64,000 nucleotides of DNA from Rothia sp. ZJ932 (GTDB lineage Bacteria; Actinomycetota; Actinomycetes; Actinomycetales; Micrococcaceae), in the NCBI RefSeq assembly GCF_016924835.1, contig NZ_CP070480.1, positions 1,364,001-1,428,000 on the forward strand, read 5' to 3'. A program made the translations under genes and the position numbers. This document shows positions 44,065 through 54,414 of the stretch, piece by piece (position 1 is the stretch's first letter; each line of letters begins with the position of its first letter). The notes below the pieces were generated by a model, which saw only the letters and a program-made list of their open reading frames with translations, searched no databases and was not told the origin of the DNA.

Positions 44065-44913
44065 ATGATGGCATCTGCACCCGAAACCATCACCGTGGAA
44101 CTTCCGGCACCCACTAGGGCTGATCTCGCTATTGGCATCGATATTGGCGGCACCGGTATGAAAGGCGGCATTGTTGATACCCGCACCGGTCAACTGGTAT
44201 CAGATCGTTTTCGCATTCCCACCCCCTCGCCGGCGACCCCCGAAAATTGCGCTGAGGTGGTACGCGAGATTGTTAGCGAGTTGCAGTCCCGCGAGCTTTC
44301 ACCCGCTGAAGATTCAGCAATTGGTATTGATTTTCCTGCCATCGTCAAGAATGGTGTGACCCTCTCAGCGGCTAACGTTGACGAGTCGTGGATTGGTGCT
44401 GATTTGCAGAGCATTATGTCTGAGGCTTTGGGCGGTCGTACCGTGTATGCCCTCAACGATGCAGATGCAGCGGGTCTTGCCGAGGCAGTCTATGGTCAGG
44501 GACGCGATCAGGAAGGTCTGATTGCTATGATTACCTTGGGCACCGGTATTGGTTCTGCTCTGATTATGAATGGTCAGCTGATTCCCAATACCGAGCTAGG
44601 TCACCTTGAGATTGATGGGCACGATGCTGAGAGCAAGGCGTCCGCCCGTGCCCGCGAGCGCGAGGATCTTTCATGGAAGAAGTATGGCAAGCGTCTGCGC
44701 CGCTATTTCACCCACGTTGAGATGCTCTTCTCCCCTGATTTGTTCGTGGTCGGTGGGGGCGTTTCTAAGAACCCCGAGAAGTTCTTACCTTATTTTGAAG
44801 AGGATGTTAAGACTCCGATTGTGATGGCTCAGCTACGTAATAATGCGGGCATTGTGGGTGCTGCTATTTGGGCTCACGGTCAGCCGAAAGAAGTTGTCAA
44901 GCGTTCTGCGTAG
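44065..44913 (+). CDS. ppgK: Polyphosphate glucokinase (ROK family)
   Basis: 282 residues. The phosphate-binding loop GIDIGGTGMKGGIVD starts near residue 24; the sugar/ROK motif is ELGHLEIDGHDAESKA; TLGTGIGSALIMNG and VGGGVSKNPEKFL complete the fold. The enzyme phosphorylates glucose using polyphosphate or ATP and is characteristic of actinobacteria. It lies directly before the glg operon, whose phosphorylase and debranching enzyme release glucose-1-phosphate and glucose, so the two link glucose entry and storage. GAAAGG precedes the ATG. A strong terminator follows. Confidence 0.93.
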   Translation: MMASAPETITVELPAPTRADLAIGIDIGGTGMKGGIVDTRTGQLVSDRFRIPTPSPATPENCAEVVREIVSELQSRELSPAEDSAIGIDFPAIVKNGVTLSAANVDESWIGADLQSIMSEALGGRTVYALNDADAAGLAEAVYGQGRDQEGLIAMITLGTGIGSALIMNGQLIPNTELGHLEIDGHDAESKASARAREREDLSWKKYGKRLRRYFTHVEMLFSPDLFVVGGGVSKNPEKFLPYFEEDVKTPIVMAQLRNNAGIVGAAIWAHGQPKEVVKRSA

Positions 44914-44937
44914 GTAAAGTTGTGAACAGACAATAGA

Positions 44938-44984
44938 CTGCGGGTTTCTTACCGAATGATGGGGTAAGAAACCCGCAGTTTTTT
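44938..44984 (+). terminator. Rho-independent terminator after ppgK
   Basis: CTGCGGGTTTCTTACC and GGTAAGAAACCCGCAG pair perfectly, followed by six T. Confidence 0.93.
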
Positions 44985-45062
44985 ACCCATAAAATGCCAT
45001 GATCTGTCTCACGATAAGGGATTATCTTGATATTTATCGGCATGTCGTTTGGATTGTAATCT

Positions 45063-45085
45063 GCGCTATACAATAGCGCTATGAT
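45063..45085 (+). promoter_or_regulatory. Palindrome and -10 box of the glg operon
   Basis: GCGCTAT-ACA-ATAGCGC (45063-45079) is a perfect palindrome lying directly upstream of TATGAT (45080-45085). The hexamer ends six bases before the glgP ATG. The palindrome is a candidate operator. Confidence 0.5.
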
Positions 45086-45091
45086 AGGGGT

Positions 45092-47497
45092 ATGTCAGAT
45101 AAAGAACGCCCTGAGCTATCAACCCCTGTTTTTAAAGAATCACTTCTTAAGCACCTTCAGTACACTGCGGGTAAAGACCCGCAGCATTCCACGAATTTTG
45201 ACTGGCTGATTGCCCTGTCATATGCTTTGCGCGACCAGGCGGTGGAGCCTTGGTTTGCATCAACCCGTCGTACCTGGGATGAGGATCGCAAGCGCGTTTA
45301 TTACCTCTCCATGGAGTTCCTCATTGGCCGACTGATGGAAGATTTGGCGACCAACCTCGGTATTCGCGATACCGCAGCTGAGGCGCTGGCTGATTTGGGT
45401 GTGGATTTTGAGACCGTCGTCCGCGAAGAACCTGATGCTGCTCTCGGTAACGGTGGTCTGGGGCGTTTGGCAGCTTGCTACATGGAATCTATGGCAACTG
45501 TTGGTTGCCCCGCCTACGGTTACGGCCTGCGCTACGAGCACGGTTTGTTCGAGCAGAGCTTTGAAGACGGACGCCAGCAGGAAAACCCTGAGAACTGGCT
45601 GGCTCACGGTACTCCCTGGGATTTCAGTCGCCCCGAATCGGTCTACGGCGTGGGCTTTGGCGGTGATGTCTATGAAGAGAACGGTGTCTTGCGCTGGAAT
45701 CCCGGCACTCACGTCCAGGCGCAGGCATTTGATACCCCGATTGTTGGTTACGGCGCTCAGTGGGCTAACACCCTGCGTCTGTGGGCGGCAACCCCCAATG
45801 CTGATCTCTTCGATTTGGGTCGATTTAACTCCGGTGAGTTCGCGGCAGCCTCCGAAGCTGAAACTATGGCGCGTAGCCTCAGCCGTGTACTCTACCCCAA
45901 TGACACGACGGACGGTGGAAAGCAGTTGCGCCTGTCGCAGGAGTACTTTCTGACCTCGGCGTCCGTTCAAGATATCGTGCGTCGTCACCTGGTGGGTCAT
46001 GATTCTTTGGAGAACCTTGATCAGCACGCTGCTATTCAGATGAACGATACGCACCCGGCAATTGCTGGTCCTGAACTTATTCGTATTCTGGTTGATGAAC
46101 ACGGTTTCGATTTTGACCGCGCTGTTAATCTCTCAACCCGCGTTTTGGGTTACACCAACCATACTCTGCTGCCCGAGGCGCTGGAGCGTTGGACTGTTGG
46201 CTTGATGCGCAATGTTCTGCCGCGTCACCTGCAGATTATCGAGCGTTTGGACCAGAAGTTGGTTGAGCTGCAGGCAGGCTCGGCGCACCCTGACCGCCTG
46301 ATTTCGGGCGACCAGGTCAATATGGGTAGCTTGGCTTTTAGCACCAGCCACAAGGTAAACGGTGTTTCGGCGCTGCACACCGAGCTGGTGAAGACCGAGC
46401 TGTTCCCGGTGCAGAACGCACTCAACCCCGATCGCATTGTGAACGTTACCAACGGTATTACTCCCCGCCGCTGGCTGAAGATTGCTAACCCCGCTTTGGC
46501 GACCTTGATTACCGAGACCATCGGTGAGGGTTGGGAAACTGACCTTGATCGTCTGCGTGAACTTGAGCCCTATGCTGATGATCCCCAGTTCTTGGACGCT
46601 TTTGGGCAGACAAAGAAGGAAGCCAAGCTGCGCTTTACGCAGTGGTTGAAGGATGAACACGGCATTGTGTTGCCCACCGATGCGCTCTTTGACTCGCAGG
46701 TCAAGCGCATGCACGAGTACAAGCGTCAGCTGCTGAACATCATGTGGACCATCGCGCATTACCAGCGCATTAAGCGTAATCCCAACGCAGGGTGGGTTCC
46801 CCGTGTGAAGATTTTTGCTGGTAAGGCAGCACCCAGTTACCACACCGCTAAAGACATCATTAAGTTGATTAATGACGTTGCCGAGGTTGTGAACAATGAT
46901 CCCGAGACCAACCACTTGCTGCGCATCGCTTTCCCGCCTAACTACAACGTGTCGATGGCAGAGAAGCTGATTCCCGCGTCCGATCTCAGTGAACAGATTT
47001 CAACTGCAGGCATGGAGGCATCGGGTACCGGCAACATGAAGTTCGCTCTCAACGGCGCGCTAACCATCGGCACTCTCGATGGCGCTAACGTTGAAATCCG
47101 TGAGCATGTGGGTGCGGAGAACTTCTTCCTCTTTGGTTTGACCACTGAGCAGGTCGCTGAACGTCGCAGCCAGCCCGGTCACTCCAGGGCAGCCATTGAG
47201 AAGAGCCAGGCACTGCGCGATATTCTTCAGGCAGTCGCAGAGGGCACCTTCAGCAAAGAAGAGCCCTACCGTTTCGGTCAGCTGGTCGACAACATGTGGA
47301 ACAGCGACTGGTTCTTGGTTGCCTCAGACTTCGATGATTATGACCGTGCTCAACAAGAAGTCGAAGAAGCATACCGCGACGAGACTCGCTGGCAGCGCAT
47401 GGCAGTTCTGAACATTGCCCGCATGGGGTACTTCAGTTCAGACCGTTCAGTGCGTGACTACATGAGAGAAGTATGGGGCATTGACTCAGCCCTGTAA
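45092..47497 (+). CDS. glgP: Glycogen/maltodextrin phosphorylase
   Basis: 801 residues, the length of proteobacterial GlgP. RVYYLSMEFLIGR and DAALGNGGLGRLAACYMES are near the N-terminus. The pyridoxal-phosphate lysine is in EASGTGNMKFALNGALTIGT. It releases glucose-1-phosphate from glycogen. The protein begins without the extra domains of the actinobacterial alpha-glucan phosphorylases I know of and matches the gammaproteobacterial/alphaproteobacterial type. First gene of the five-gene glg operon, 36 bp before glgB. There is no Shine-Dalgarno; the message looks leaderless. Confidence 0.95.
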   Translation: MSDKERPELSTPVFKESLLKHLQYTAGKDPQHSTNFDWLIALSYALRDQAVEPWFASTRRTWDEDRKRVYYLSMEFLIGRLMEDLATNLGIRDTAAEALADLGVDFETVVREEPDAALGNGGLGRLAACYMESMATVGCPAYGYGLRYEHGLFEQSFEDGRQQENPENWLAHGTPWDFSRPESVYGVGFGGDVYEENGVLRWNPGTHVQAQAFDTPIVGYGAQWANTLRLWAATPNADLFDLGRFNSGEFAAASEAETMARSLSRVLYPNDTTDGGKQLRLSQEYFLTSASVQDIVRRHLVGHDSLENLDQHAAIQMNDTHPAIAGPELIRILVDEHGFDFDRAVNLSTRVLGYTNHTLLPEALERWTVGLMRNVLPRHLQIIERLDQKLVELQAGSAHPDRLISGDQVNMGSLAFSTSHKVNGVSALHTELVKTELFPVQNALNPDRIVNVTNGITPRRWLKIANPALATLITETIGEGWETDLDRLRELEPYADDPQFLDAFGQTKKEAKLRFTQWLKDEHGIVLPTDALFDSQVKRMHEYKRQLLNIMWTIAHYQRIKRNPNAGWVPRVKIFAGKAAPSYHTAKDIIKLINDVAEVVNNDPETNHLLRIAFPPNYNVSMAEKLIPASDLSEQISTAGMEASGTGNMKFALNGALTIGTLDGANVEIREHVGAENFFLFGLTTEQVAERRSQPGHSRAAIEKSQALRDILQAVAEGTFSKEEPYRFGQLVDNMWNSDWFLVASDFDDYDRAQQEVEEAYRDETRWQRMAVLNIARMGYFSSDRSVRDYMREVWGIDSAL

Positions 47498-47533
47498 GGC
47501 TTAGTCGCTGCACACTAAGGAGCAAGATCACCC

Positions 47534-49660
47534 ATGATAACTGAGTCAGAAGCACGAGCACTCGCAGCAGGAAAACACCCAGACCCATTTCGGGTTCTGG
47601 GACCGAGCGAGGATGGTCTGGTAGTTCTTATACCAGGCGCTCAAAAGGTATGGGCTGTTAACAGCACTGATCAAAGCGAGCTGACTCAGTTATGGGGTGA
47701 CCTACCGGTCTTTAGCGGGCAGTTGCTTCCCTATTACAAGCTACGCATCCAGTGGGTCAGTGGATGGGTAGATGAGAGAGAAGATCCATACCGGTTCTCC
47801 CCCGTTTTGGGTGCTGTTGATGAGTACTTGGTGGGTGAGGGTCGGCACGAGAGCCTGTGGACGACACTCGGTTCTCACCCGATGACTCACGAGGGGGTAC
47901 AGGGAGTCCACTTTGCCGTGTGGGCACCTAATGCCCGGCGGGTATCTGTAGTGGGCGCTTTTAACCACTGGAACGGTATTGCCCACCCCATGCGTCCGCG
48001 CGGTTCTAGCGGAATCTGGGAGCTCTTTATTCCCGGTCTGGGCGAAGGCGAAATCTACAAGTATGAAATCTTGGGCGCTCATGATCAGGTGCTGCCTCTC
48101 AAAGCAGACCCCGTAGCGATAGGTGCCCAGCTACCCCCTGAAACCGCCTCAGTGGTGCGGTCTTTAGGGCGTTACAAGTGGTCAGACGAGCAATGGCTAG
48201 CGACGCGCTCGCAAGCCCAAGCACTGGATGCTCCGGTGAGTATCTACGAGGTTCATTTAGAATCCTGGCGTAAAGAGGGCTGGCAGAATCTGATTGATTA
48301 TGTAGCTGATTTGGGCTTTACCCACATCGAGGTTCTGCCCATTACAGAGCATCCCTTCGGTGGTTCTTGGGGCTATCAGCCGGTGGGTATGTACGCCCCC
48401 ACCTCACGGTTGGGTACTCCTGAGGATTTCCAGGCGTTTGTTGATTGCGCCCATCAGCGCGGACTCGGGGTTCTTGCCGACTGGGTTCCCGGTCATTTCC
48501 CCACGGACGCTCACGGCCTGGGTGAGTTCGACGGCACGGCTCTCTACGAGCACCAGAACCCGCAGGAGGGTTTCCATCCCGATTGGAACACCCTGATTTA
48601 TAACTACGGTAGACCAGAAGTTGCCGGTCATTTGCGTTCTAATGCGCTCTATTGGCTACAGGAGTATCACCTCGATGGTCTGCGCGTCGATGCCGTAGCG
48701 TCCATTATTCACCGTGACTATTCCCGAGAGCCCGGTCAGTGGGTGCCCAATAAAGACGGCGGCAACGAGAACTACGAGGCTATCGACTTTATTCAGAGCA
48801 CTAATGACGCCATTGCACGCACCGTTGAAGGGGCGATGATGGTCGCTGAAGAATCAACGACATTCCCCGGCGTGACCCGAGAGACCCAGCACGGTGGTCT
48901 GGGCTTTGACTACAAGTGGAACATGGGCTGGATGAATGATTCACTCAAGTACTTTGGTCTTGACCCGATTTACCGCAAGCATCACTCTAACCTGCTGACA
49001 TTCGGGTTCACTTATCTTTTCAGCGAACGCTTCATGTTGCCCATTAGCCACGATGAAGTGGTACACGGCAAGGGGTCACTGTACGGACGCATGCCCGGAG
49101 ATCATGCCGCGAAACTCGGCAATCTCAAAGCATTTTTGGCTTATATGTGGGCTTACCCCGGCAAGAAGTTGCTGTTTATGGGTCAGGAATTTGGTCAGCC
49201 CCGCGAGTGGGATTACCGGGGCGAACTTCAGTGGGATATCCTGACCGACCCCGGTCACGCAGGTGTTCTTGAACTGGTACGCGACCTCAATGCGCTGTAC
49301 CGCAATCAGCCTGCTCTTCATCGGCGGGAGATGACTCCCGAAGGTTTCCAGTGGTTACTGGTGGATTCCATCGACGAGCAGGTATACGCCTGGCTGCGTC
49401 GTGGTGCCCTAGGCGACCCTCATATTGTTGTGGTAATGAATCTAACCCCCGTAGAGCGCGAGGGGTTCCGTGTGCCTTTCCCCCTCGCAGGTCGCTGGGT
49501 TGAAGCACTCAATACCGATTCTTCTCACTACCACGGTGGCAACCGCGGTCACGATGGTGCCATCGAAACTGAGCCCGTGCCTATGGGCAACGAAGCTCAA
49601 TCCGCTCTGCTCACGCTCCCGCCCCTTTCAGTTATCTATTTTGTTGAGGATCAATCATGA
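47534..49660 (+). CDS. glgB: 1,4-alpha-glucan branching enzyme
   Basis: 708 residues. N-terminal CBM48-type domains (about 10-210) precede the GH13 barrel. WDPx-type region [20 protein letters not shown], nucleophile in [11 protein letters not shown], acid in [12 protein letters not shown], and [15 protein letters not shown] are all present. It cuts alpha-1,4 chains and rejoins them as alpha-1,6 branches. AAGGAG is seven to ten bases before the ATG. The last four bases overlap the glgC start (ATGA), so translation is coupled. Confidence 0.95.
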   Translation: MITESEARALAAGKHPDPFRVLGPSEDGLVVLIPGAQKVWAVNSTDQSELTQLWGDLPVFSGQLLPYYKLRIQWVSGWVDEREDPYRFSPVLGAVDEYLVGEGRHESLWTTLGSHPMTHEGVQGVHFAVWAPNARRVSVVGAFNHWNGIAHPMRPRGSSGIWELFIPGLGEGEIYKYEILGAHDQVLPLKADPVAIGAQLPPETASVVRSLGRYKWSDEQWLATRSQAQALDAPVSIYEVHLESWRKEGWQNLIDYVADLGFTHIEVLPITEHPFGGSWGYQPVGMYAPTSRLGTPEDFQAFVDCAHQRGLGVLADWVPGHFPTDAHGLGEFDGTALYEHQNPQEGFHPDWNTLIYNYGRPEVAGHLRSNALYWLQEYHLDGLRVDAVASIIHRDYSREPGQWVPNKDGGNENYEAIDFIQSTNDAIARTVEGAMMVAEESTTFPGVTRETQHGGLGFDYKWNMGWMNDSLKYFGLDPIYRKHHSNLLTFGFTYLFSERFMLPISHDEVVHGKGSLYGRMPGDHAAKLGNLKAFLAYMWAYPGKKLLFMGQEFGQPREWDYRGELQWDILTDPGHAGVLELVRDLNALYRNQPALHRREMTPEGFQWLLVDSIDEQVYAWLRRGALGDPHIVVVMNLTPVEREGFRVPFPLAGRWVEALNTDSSHYHGGNRGHDGAIETEPVPMGNEAQSALLTLPPLSVIYFVEDQS

Positions 49661-50952
49661 ACCTTTCTGTGCCCACCAGTGTTCGGGACTCCAAGCACCG
49701 TCTCTCCAGCCAAGCCATGGCTTTCGTCCTCGCGGGCGGACGCGGTAGCCGACTAGAGGAACTAACCGACAGGCGCGCTAAGCCTGCTGTTCAGTTCGGC
49801 GGCAACGCGCGTATCATCGACTTCCCCCTGTCAAATGCCTACAACTCAGGTATTCGCAAGATGGCGGTTGCAACCCAGTACAAGGCGCACTCTTTGATCC
49901 GTCACCTGCAGCGCGGCTGGAGCTTCTTCCGCGCAGAACGCGGTGAGTTCCTCGATATCCTCCCCGCGAGCCAGCGTGTATCGGAAAACCAGTGGTACCT
50001 GGGCACCGCCGATGCCATCTACCAGAACATTGACATTGTGGATGATTACAATGTCTCTTACGTCATTGTTCTTGCAGGCGATCACGTCTACAAAATGGAC
50101 TACGAGATCATGTTGCAGGATCACGTCGAAAAAGGCGCGGGTGTTACCGTCGGCTGCTTGACTGTTCCCCGTGAAGAGGCAAGCGGTTTCGGTGTGATGG
50201 CAGTTGATAACAATAGCCGCATCGTTGATTTCCTCGAAAAGCCTGCTGATCCTCCCGGTACCCCCGAAAATCCTGATCAGTCCCTCGCGTCCATGGGCAT
50301 CTACATCTTCGATTGGGCATTCTTGCGCGAAATTCTGTTAGAAGATGCAGCTGATATTTCTTCTTCCCACGATTTCGGTCACGACATCATTCCTAAGATT
50401 GTGGCAGACGGTCGAGCATACGCCCACCGATTCGCGGATTCTTGTATCACCAGCGGTCTCGAAGTTGAAGCTTACTGGCGCGATGTCGGTACTCTTGATT
50501 CTTTCTGGCAGGCGAATCTCGATTTGACCAGTCCCATTCCCCCGCTAGATCTCTACGATCGTACCTGGCCAATTTGGACCTACGGAGAGATCACCCCTCC
50601 TGCAAAGTTTGTTCACAACAAGGGCGAACGCCGCGGTGTTGCAACTGACTCCCTTATTTCAGGTGGTTGTGTTATCTCGGGGGCATCGGTAGAGAACTCT
50701 TTGCTGTTTACGGGTACTCGTGTCCACTCCTATGCACAAGTAGAGCAGACCGTTATTCTGCCCCAGGTAAATATCGCGCGTTCAGCTGAGCTGACCCGCT
50801 GTATTATTGATAGCCGTGTGCGTATTCCCGAGAATCTTGTTGTAGGGCAAGATCCCGAAGAAGATGCACGCTGGTTCCGAGTCACCTCCGGTGGGGTAAC
50901 ACTTATTACTCAGCGCATGTTAGATCATCGCGCTTCTGTTCTAGAAGGATAA
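49657..50952 (+). CDS. glgC: Glucose-1-phosphate adenylyltransferase (alphaproteobacterial type)
   Basis: 431 residues. [20 protein letters not shown] is the nucleotide loop, followed by [35 protein letters not shown] and [20 protein letters not shown]. The C-terminal beta-helix has [20 protein letters not shown]. It makes ADP-glucose, the committed step, and is normally activated by glycolytic intermediates. The sequence is much closer to rhizobial GlgC than to the shorter actinobacterial form (which I recall as having an AGGEGKRLxPLT loop). Overlaps glgB by four bases; glgA starts five bases after its stop. Confidence 0.95.
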   Translation: MNLSVPTSVRDSKHRLSSQAMAFVLAGGRGSRLEELTDRRAKPAVQFGGNARIIDFPLSNAYNSGIRKMAVATQYKAHSLIRHLQRGWSFFRAERGEFLDILPASQRVSENQWYLGTADAIYQNIDIVDDYNVSYVIVLAGDHVYKMDYEIMLQDHVEKGAGVTVGCLTVPREEASGFGVMAVDNNSRIVDFLEKPADPPGTPENPDQSLASMGIYIFDWAFLREILLEDAADISSSHDFGHDIIPKIVADGRAYAHRFADSCITSGLEVEAYWRDVGTLDSFWQANLDLTSPIPPLDLYDRTWPIWTYGEITPPAKFVHNKGERRGVATDSLISGGCVISGASVENSLLFTGTRVHSYAQVEQTVILPQVNIARSAELTRCIIDSRVRIPENLVVGQDPEEDARWFRVTSGGVTLITQRMLDHRASVLEG

Positions 50953-50957
50953 TTCTT

Positions 50958-52424
50958 ATGGCTCGACGCACACGACGTATTCTTTCGGTTGCCTCCGAAT
51001 GCGTACCTCTGATGAAAACTGGCGGTCTCGCCGATGTGGTGGGGGCGCTGCCTGCAGCTCTTGAGCCTTTGGGGTGGTCATCCAAGGTGCTGCTTCCGGC
51101 TTATCCGGGCTTGCTCGATCGCGTAGAGCGCGGTGTTCGGGTGTGGTGCGATGAGGATTTGTTTGGCGGTCCTGCAGCTGTTGTGCGCGGTACGGTCGAT
51201 GGGTTGAAAGTTTTGTTACTGGATGCTCCCCACCTCTTTGCCCGCGATGGTGGTCCTTACTCAGCGAACGGTCACGATCACCACGATAATCACATCAGGT
51301 TTGCTGCGCTGAGCTGGGTTGGTGCACAGATCGCGATGCACGGTACCAGCGATCGATGGAAGCCTGATGTGGTGCATGTACATGACTGGCAGGCGGGCTT
51401 AGTGCCTTCGTATCTCAAGTACGCTGGCTCTTCGGTACCCACCGTTATGACCGTTCATAACATTGCGTTTCAGGGTATCGTTGGGTCGGATGAGTTAGAT
51501 AGTATACGTCTTCCTCGCTGGGACTTTACCCCAGAGGCACTGGAGTATCACGGTAATCTTTCTACGCTCAAAGCCGGTATGATTCACGCTTCACGTTTGA
51601 CGACGGTGAGTCCAAGCTACGCCCAGGAACTCACAACCCCCGAGTTCGGGTTTGGTTTGGAGGGTGTTGTCTCAGTCCGTCGCGAGCGCGGTGAGCTTTG
51701 GGGCATCATTAACGGTATTGATACCAAGGTATGGGATCCAGCTGCCGATGAGCATGTTGTTCCCTACTCAGTAGCTGATCCTGTAGGTAAGGCTGTTAAC
51801 CGCCAGCGGGTGCTTGATGAGTTTAATCTTGAGCAGCCCACCGGACCTTTGGCTGTGGTGGTAACCCGTCTGACCTATCAAAAAGGTATTGACCTGATGG
51901 TTCAAGCGTTACCCGGTTTCTTGGAACGCGGTGGAGCGGTCGCAATTCTAGGTTCAGGTGACGCTGAATATGAGGCTGCGCTCAGCGATTTAGCGGCACG
52001 TTACCCCGGTAAGGTGGGTCTGTGTCTGGGCTACGACGAAGCGCTAAGCCACCGTTTGTATGCTGCCGGTGATGTGGTGTTGGTGCCCTCTCGTTTTGAA
52101 CCCAGCGGTCTGACCCAGCTGTACGGTATGCGCTATGGTGCGATACCGGTGGTTGCCGCTACCGGTGGTCTGCGTGATACCGTTTGCGATGCAACGCCTG
52201 AGAATCTTGAACGTGAAGTAGCTACCGGTTTCACCTTTGGGGACGCTTACTTGGGCGGCACCATTGATGCCGGTGGTCTGAGTTTTGCTCTGGGTCGTGC
52301 CGCTGATCTTTACGCTGATACTCCGGCGTGGGAAAAGCTCCGTACAACCGCTATGACCGCTCCAGTAAGTTGGGATGGTTCCGCGCAGCAGTATCACGCA
52401 CTTTTGAGCGATTTGGTTTCATGA
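50958..52424 (+). CDS. glgA: Glycogen synthase, GT5 ADP-glucose type
   Basis: 488 residues. SECVPLMKTGGLADVVGALP carries the KTGGLAD ADP-glucose loop, and LVPSRFEPSGLTQLYGMRYG the C-terminal donor-binding motif. HVHDWQAGLVPSYLKYAG and TPEFGFGLEGVVS are typical of alphaproteobacterial GlgA. Actinobacteria generally use a different GT4 enzyme (GlgM) with the GlgE route, so a GT5 GlgA is notable. It extends alpha-1,4-glucan from ADP-glucose. Its last codons overlap the glgX start by four bases. Confidence 0.95.
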   Translation: MARRTRRILSVASECVPLMKTGGLADVVGALPAALEPLGWSSKVLLPAYPGLLDRVERGVRVWCDEDLFGGPAAVVRGTVDGLKVLLLDAPHLFARDGGPYSANGHDHHDNHIRFAALSWVGAQIAMHGTSDRWKPDVVHVHDWQAGLVPSYLKYAGSSVPTVMTVHNIAFQGIVGSDELDSIRLPRWDFTPEALEYHGNLSTLKAGMIHASRLTTVSPSYAQELTTPEFGFGLEGVVSVRRERGELWGIINGIDTKVWDPAADEHVVPYSVADPVGKAVNRQRVLDEFNLEQPTGPLAVVVTRLTYQKGIDLMVQALPGFLERGGAVAILGSGDAEYEAALSDLAARYPGKVGLCLGYDEALSHRLYAAGDVVLVPSRFEPSGLTQLYGMRYGAIPVVAATGGLRDTVCDATPENLEREVATGFTFGDAYLGGTIDAGGLSFALGRAADLYADTPAWEKLRTTAMTAPVSWDGSAQQYHALLSDLVS

Positions 52425-54289
52425 GGGTAGAGGTCTGGGCGCCGCAGGCAGAGCAGGTATGGTTTTGTCTTTTTGATGAGAGCGGTGAAGAAACACGTCA
52501 CGAGCTTGATCGTTGTGAAGGTGAGTACTGGGTGGGCAATATTGCTGAGGCTATCCCCGGTCGTCGTTACGGACTGCGCGCTTCGGGTGAGGGATCGGTC
52601 TTTAACCCTCAGAAGCTGCTCATTGATCCGTGGGCGCAACTGATAGAGTCCACCCTCACCTGGAACCCGCTGATGGCAGGTGATAACGCTGAGGACAGCG
52701 CAAAAGTAGTGCCCAAGGGTATTATCATGGCACCGGCCGATGATGGGTTGGATCCTGTTTCTAACCGTCCCCAGCACGCGTGGGAAGACACTGTGATTGT
52801 GGAGGCGCATGTTAAGGGTCTGACGCAGAATCATCCGGATGTCGCCCCCGAGCTTCGGGGTAGCTACGCGGCTCTTGCTCAGCCCGCTGTAATTGAGCAC
52901 CTGAAGACCATCGGTGCAACAGCTCTAGAGCTTTTGCCGGTGCAAACCTTCATTGATGATCAGCACGTGGTGGCTCGGGGGCTGGTGAACTATTGGGGTT
53001 ATCAGCCTATCGGGTTCTCTGCTCTAGAGCCTCGCTACGCCACTGACCATACGGGTGAACGGGCTGATGCTGAGTTTCGCCAGGCTGTTCATACCCTGCA
53101 TGAAAACGGCATTGAGGTACTTCTTGATGTGGTCTTCAATCACAGCGGTGAGGGCGATAATCACGGGCCGATTCTCTCAATGCGAGGGCTCAACGATGTG
53201 GGTTACTACGTGCGCAACGAGGACTGTTCCTACGCTAATGACACCGGTACGGGCAATACCCTTTCGGTGCGCACTCCCGATGTGATGCGTCTAGTGCTTG
53301 ATTCGTTGCGCCATTTTGCCCTGCGTTACGGGGTAGATGGTTTCCGTTTCGACCTTGCCACCACGCTAGGACGTACGAGTACCGGTTTTTCGTCGCAGGC
53401 AGCTTTCTTCCAGGCAGTGGCACAAGATCCCGTTCTCAGAGATCTTAAAATGATTGCTGAGCCTTGGGACATTGGGTTGGGGGGCTACCAGGTCGGTAGT
53501 TTCCCGTACCCTTGGCGCGAGTGGAACGATCAGTACCGCGATACGGTGCGCAGAATCTGGTTGGGTAATGATGGCACGATGGGTCAGCTTGCCTCAGTTC
53601 TTCTGGGCAGCGCGAACATCTTTGATCACGACGGCAGACCAGCAACAACCTCCATCAACTTCATCACCGCCCACGATGGTTTCACCGCTCATGATTTAGT
53701 GAGCTACTCTCAAAAACACAATGAGGCTAACGGTGAAAATAACCAGGATGGGCACAACGGCAACCACAGCAATAACTTTGGTGTGGAAGGTCCCACCGAT
53801 GTTCCTGAGATCACGGCGGCACGCTCGCGCAGGGTAAGGGCGATGCTCGCAACGCTCATGTTCTCCCAAGGCGTTCCTATGCTATTGGTGGGCGATGAGA
53901 TGGGCAACACCCAGCACGGCAATAACAACGCCTACTGCCAAGACAACGAAAAGACTTGGCTTGACTGGGCGTCAGCGGATGCTGATTTGACGGCTTTCGT
54001 GGCAGAGCTGACAAAGGTTCGTCGTCGCTTTGCCCCGCTACGCCAAAAGAGTTTCATTCACGGTGAGCACGCCCAATGGTGGCGGGCTGACGGGCAGCCG
54101 GTAGAAGAGTTCCAGTGGAACGACCCAGCTTTCCGCTGCGTACAGTTGCAATTGGATGACCTCCTATTGGTCTTCAACACCGGTGAGGGGCACGAGCTGA
54201 CTCTACCGCCGCATCCGCACGGACGCGACTGGAAGGAAGAGTTCGCAACAGATCTTTACCTACCGCATTCAGTGAGACTCTACTCCTAG
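52421..54289 (+). CDS. glgX: Glycogen debranching enzyme (isoamylase type)
   Basis: 622 residues from the ATG that overlaps the glgA stop; a frame open further upstream belongs to the glgA end. A CBM48-like head starts MRVEVWAPQAEQVW. The GH13 barrel has LLPVQTFIDDQH, NYWGYQPIGFSALEPRYA, nucleophile Asp in YGVDGFRFDLATTL, acid Glu in MIAEPWDIGLGGYQ and NFITAHDGFTAHDLVSY. It removes alpha-1,6 branches left by GlgP. Somewhat shorter than the usual 650-720 residues because the C-terminal domain is compact. Last gene of the operon; a strong hairpin follows. Confidence 0.93.
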   Translation: MRVEVWAPQAEQVWFCLFDESGEETRHELDRCEGEYWVGNIAEAIPGRRYGLRASGEGSVFNPQKLLIDPWAQLIESTLTWNPLMAGDNAEDSAKVVPKGIIMAPADDGLDPVSNRPQHAWEDTVIVEAHVKGLTQNHPDVAPELRGSYAALAQPAVIEHLKTIGATALELLPVQTFIDDQHVVARGLVNYWGYQPIGFSALEPRYATDHTGERADAEFRQAVHTLHENGIEVLLDVVFNHSGEGDNHGPILSMRGLNDVGYYVRNEDCSYANDTGTGNTLSVRTPDVMRLVLDSLRHFALRYGVDGFRFDLATTLGRTSTGFSSQAAFFQAVAQDPVLRDLKMIAEPWDIGLGGYQVGSFPYPWREWNDQYRDTVRRIWLGNDGTMGQLASVLLGSANIFDHDGRPATTSINFITAHDGFTAHDLVSYSQKHNEANGENNQDGHNGNHSNNFGVEGPTDVPEITAARSRRVRAMLATLMFSQGVPMLLVGDEMGNTQHGNNNAYCQDNEKTWLDWASADADLTAFVAELTKVRRRFAPLRQKSFIHGEHAQWWRADGQPVEEFQWNDPAFRCVQLQLDDLLLVFNTGEGHELTLPPHPHGRDWKEEFATDLYLPHSVRLYS

Positions 54290-54332
54290 CAGCTAACAGG
54301 CTCTACGATCCTTTTCCTGAGCTACACTGCAA

Positions 54333-54389
54333 AACGCCGCCGACGCACCCTCATCCCCCACGGGTTTGAGATAGTGCGCCGGCGGCGTT
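54333..54389. terminator. Bidirectional terminator between glgX and nrdR
   Basis: AACGCCGCCGACGCAC pairs with GTGCGCCGGCGGCGTT around a 25-base loop between converging genes. Confidence 0.8.
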
Positions 54390-54414
54390 ATTCAATATAT
54401 GTTTCTTGAATCAG

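Noticed and set aside
45260-46102. 280-residue open frame antisense to glgP
   Set aside because: It overlaps strongly conserved GlgP motifs and shows no recognisable domain; it is a codon-use shadow.
46133-46915. 260-residue open frame antisense to glgP
   Set aside because: Same reason; glgP codons avoid the bases that would make stops on the other strand.
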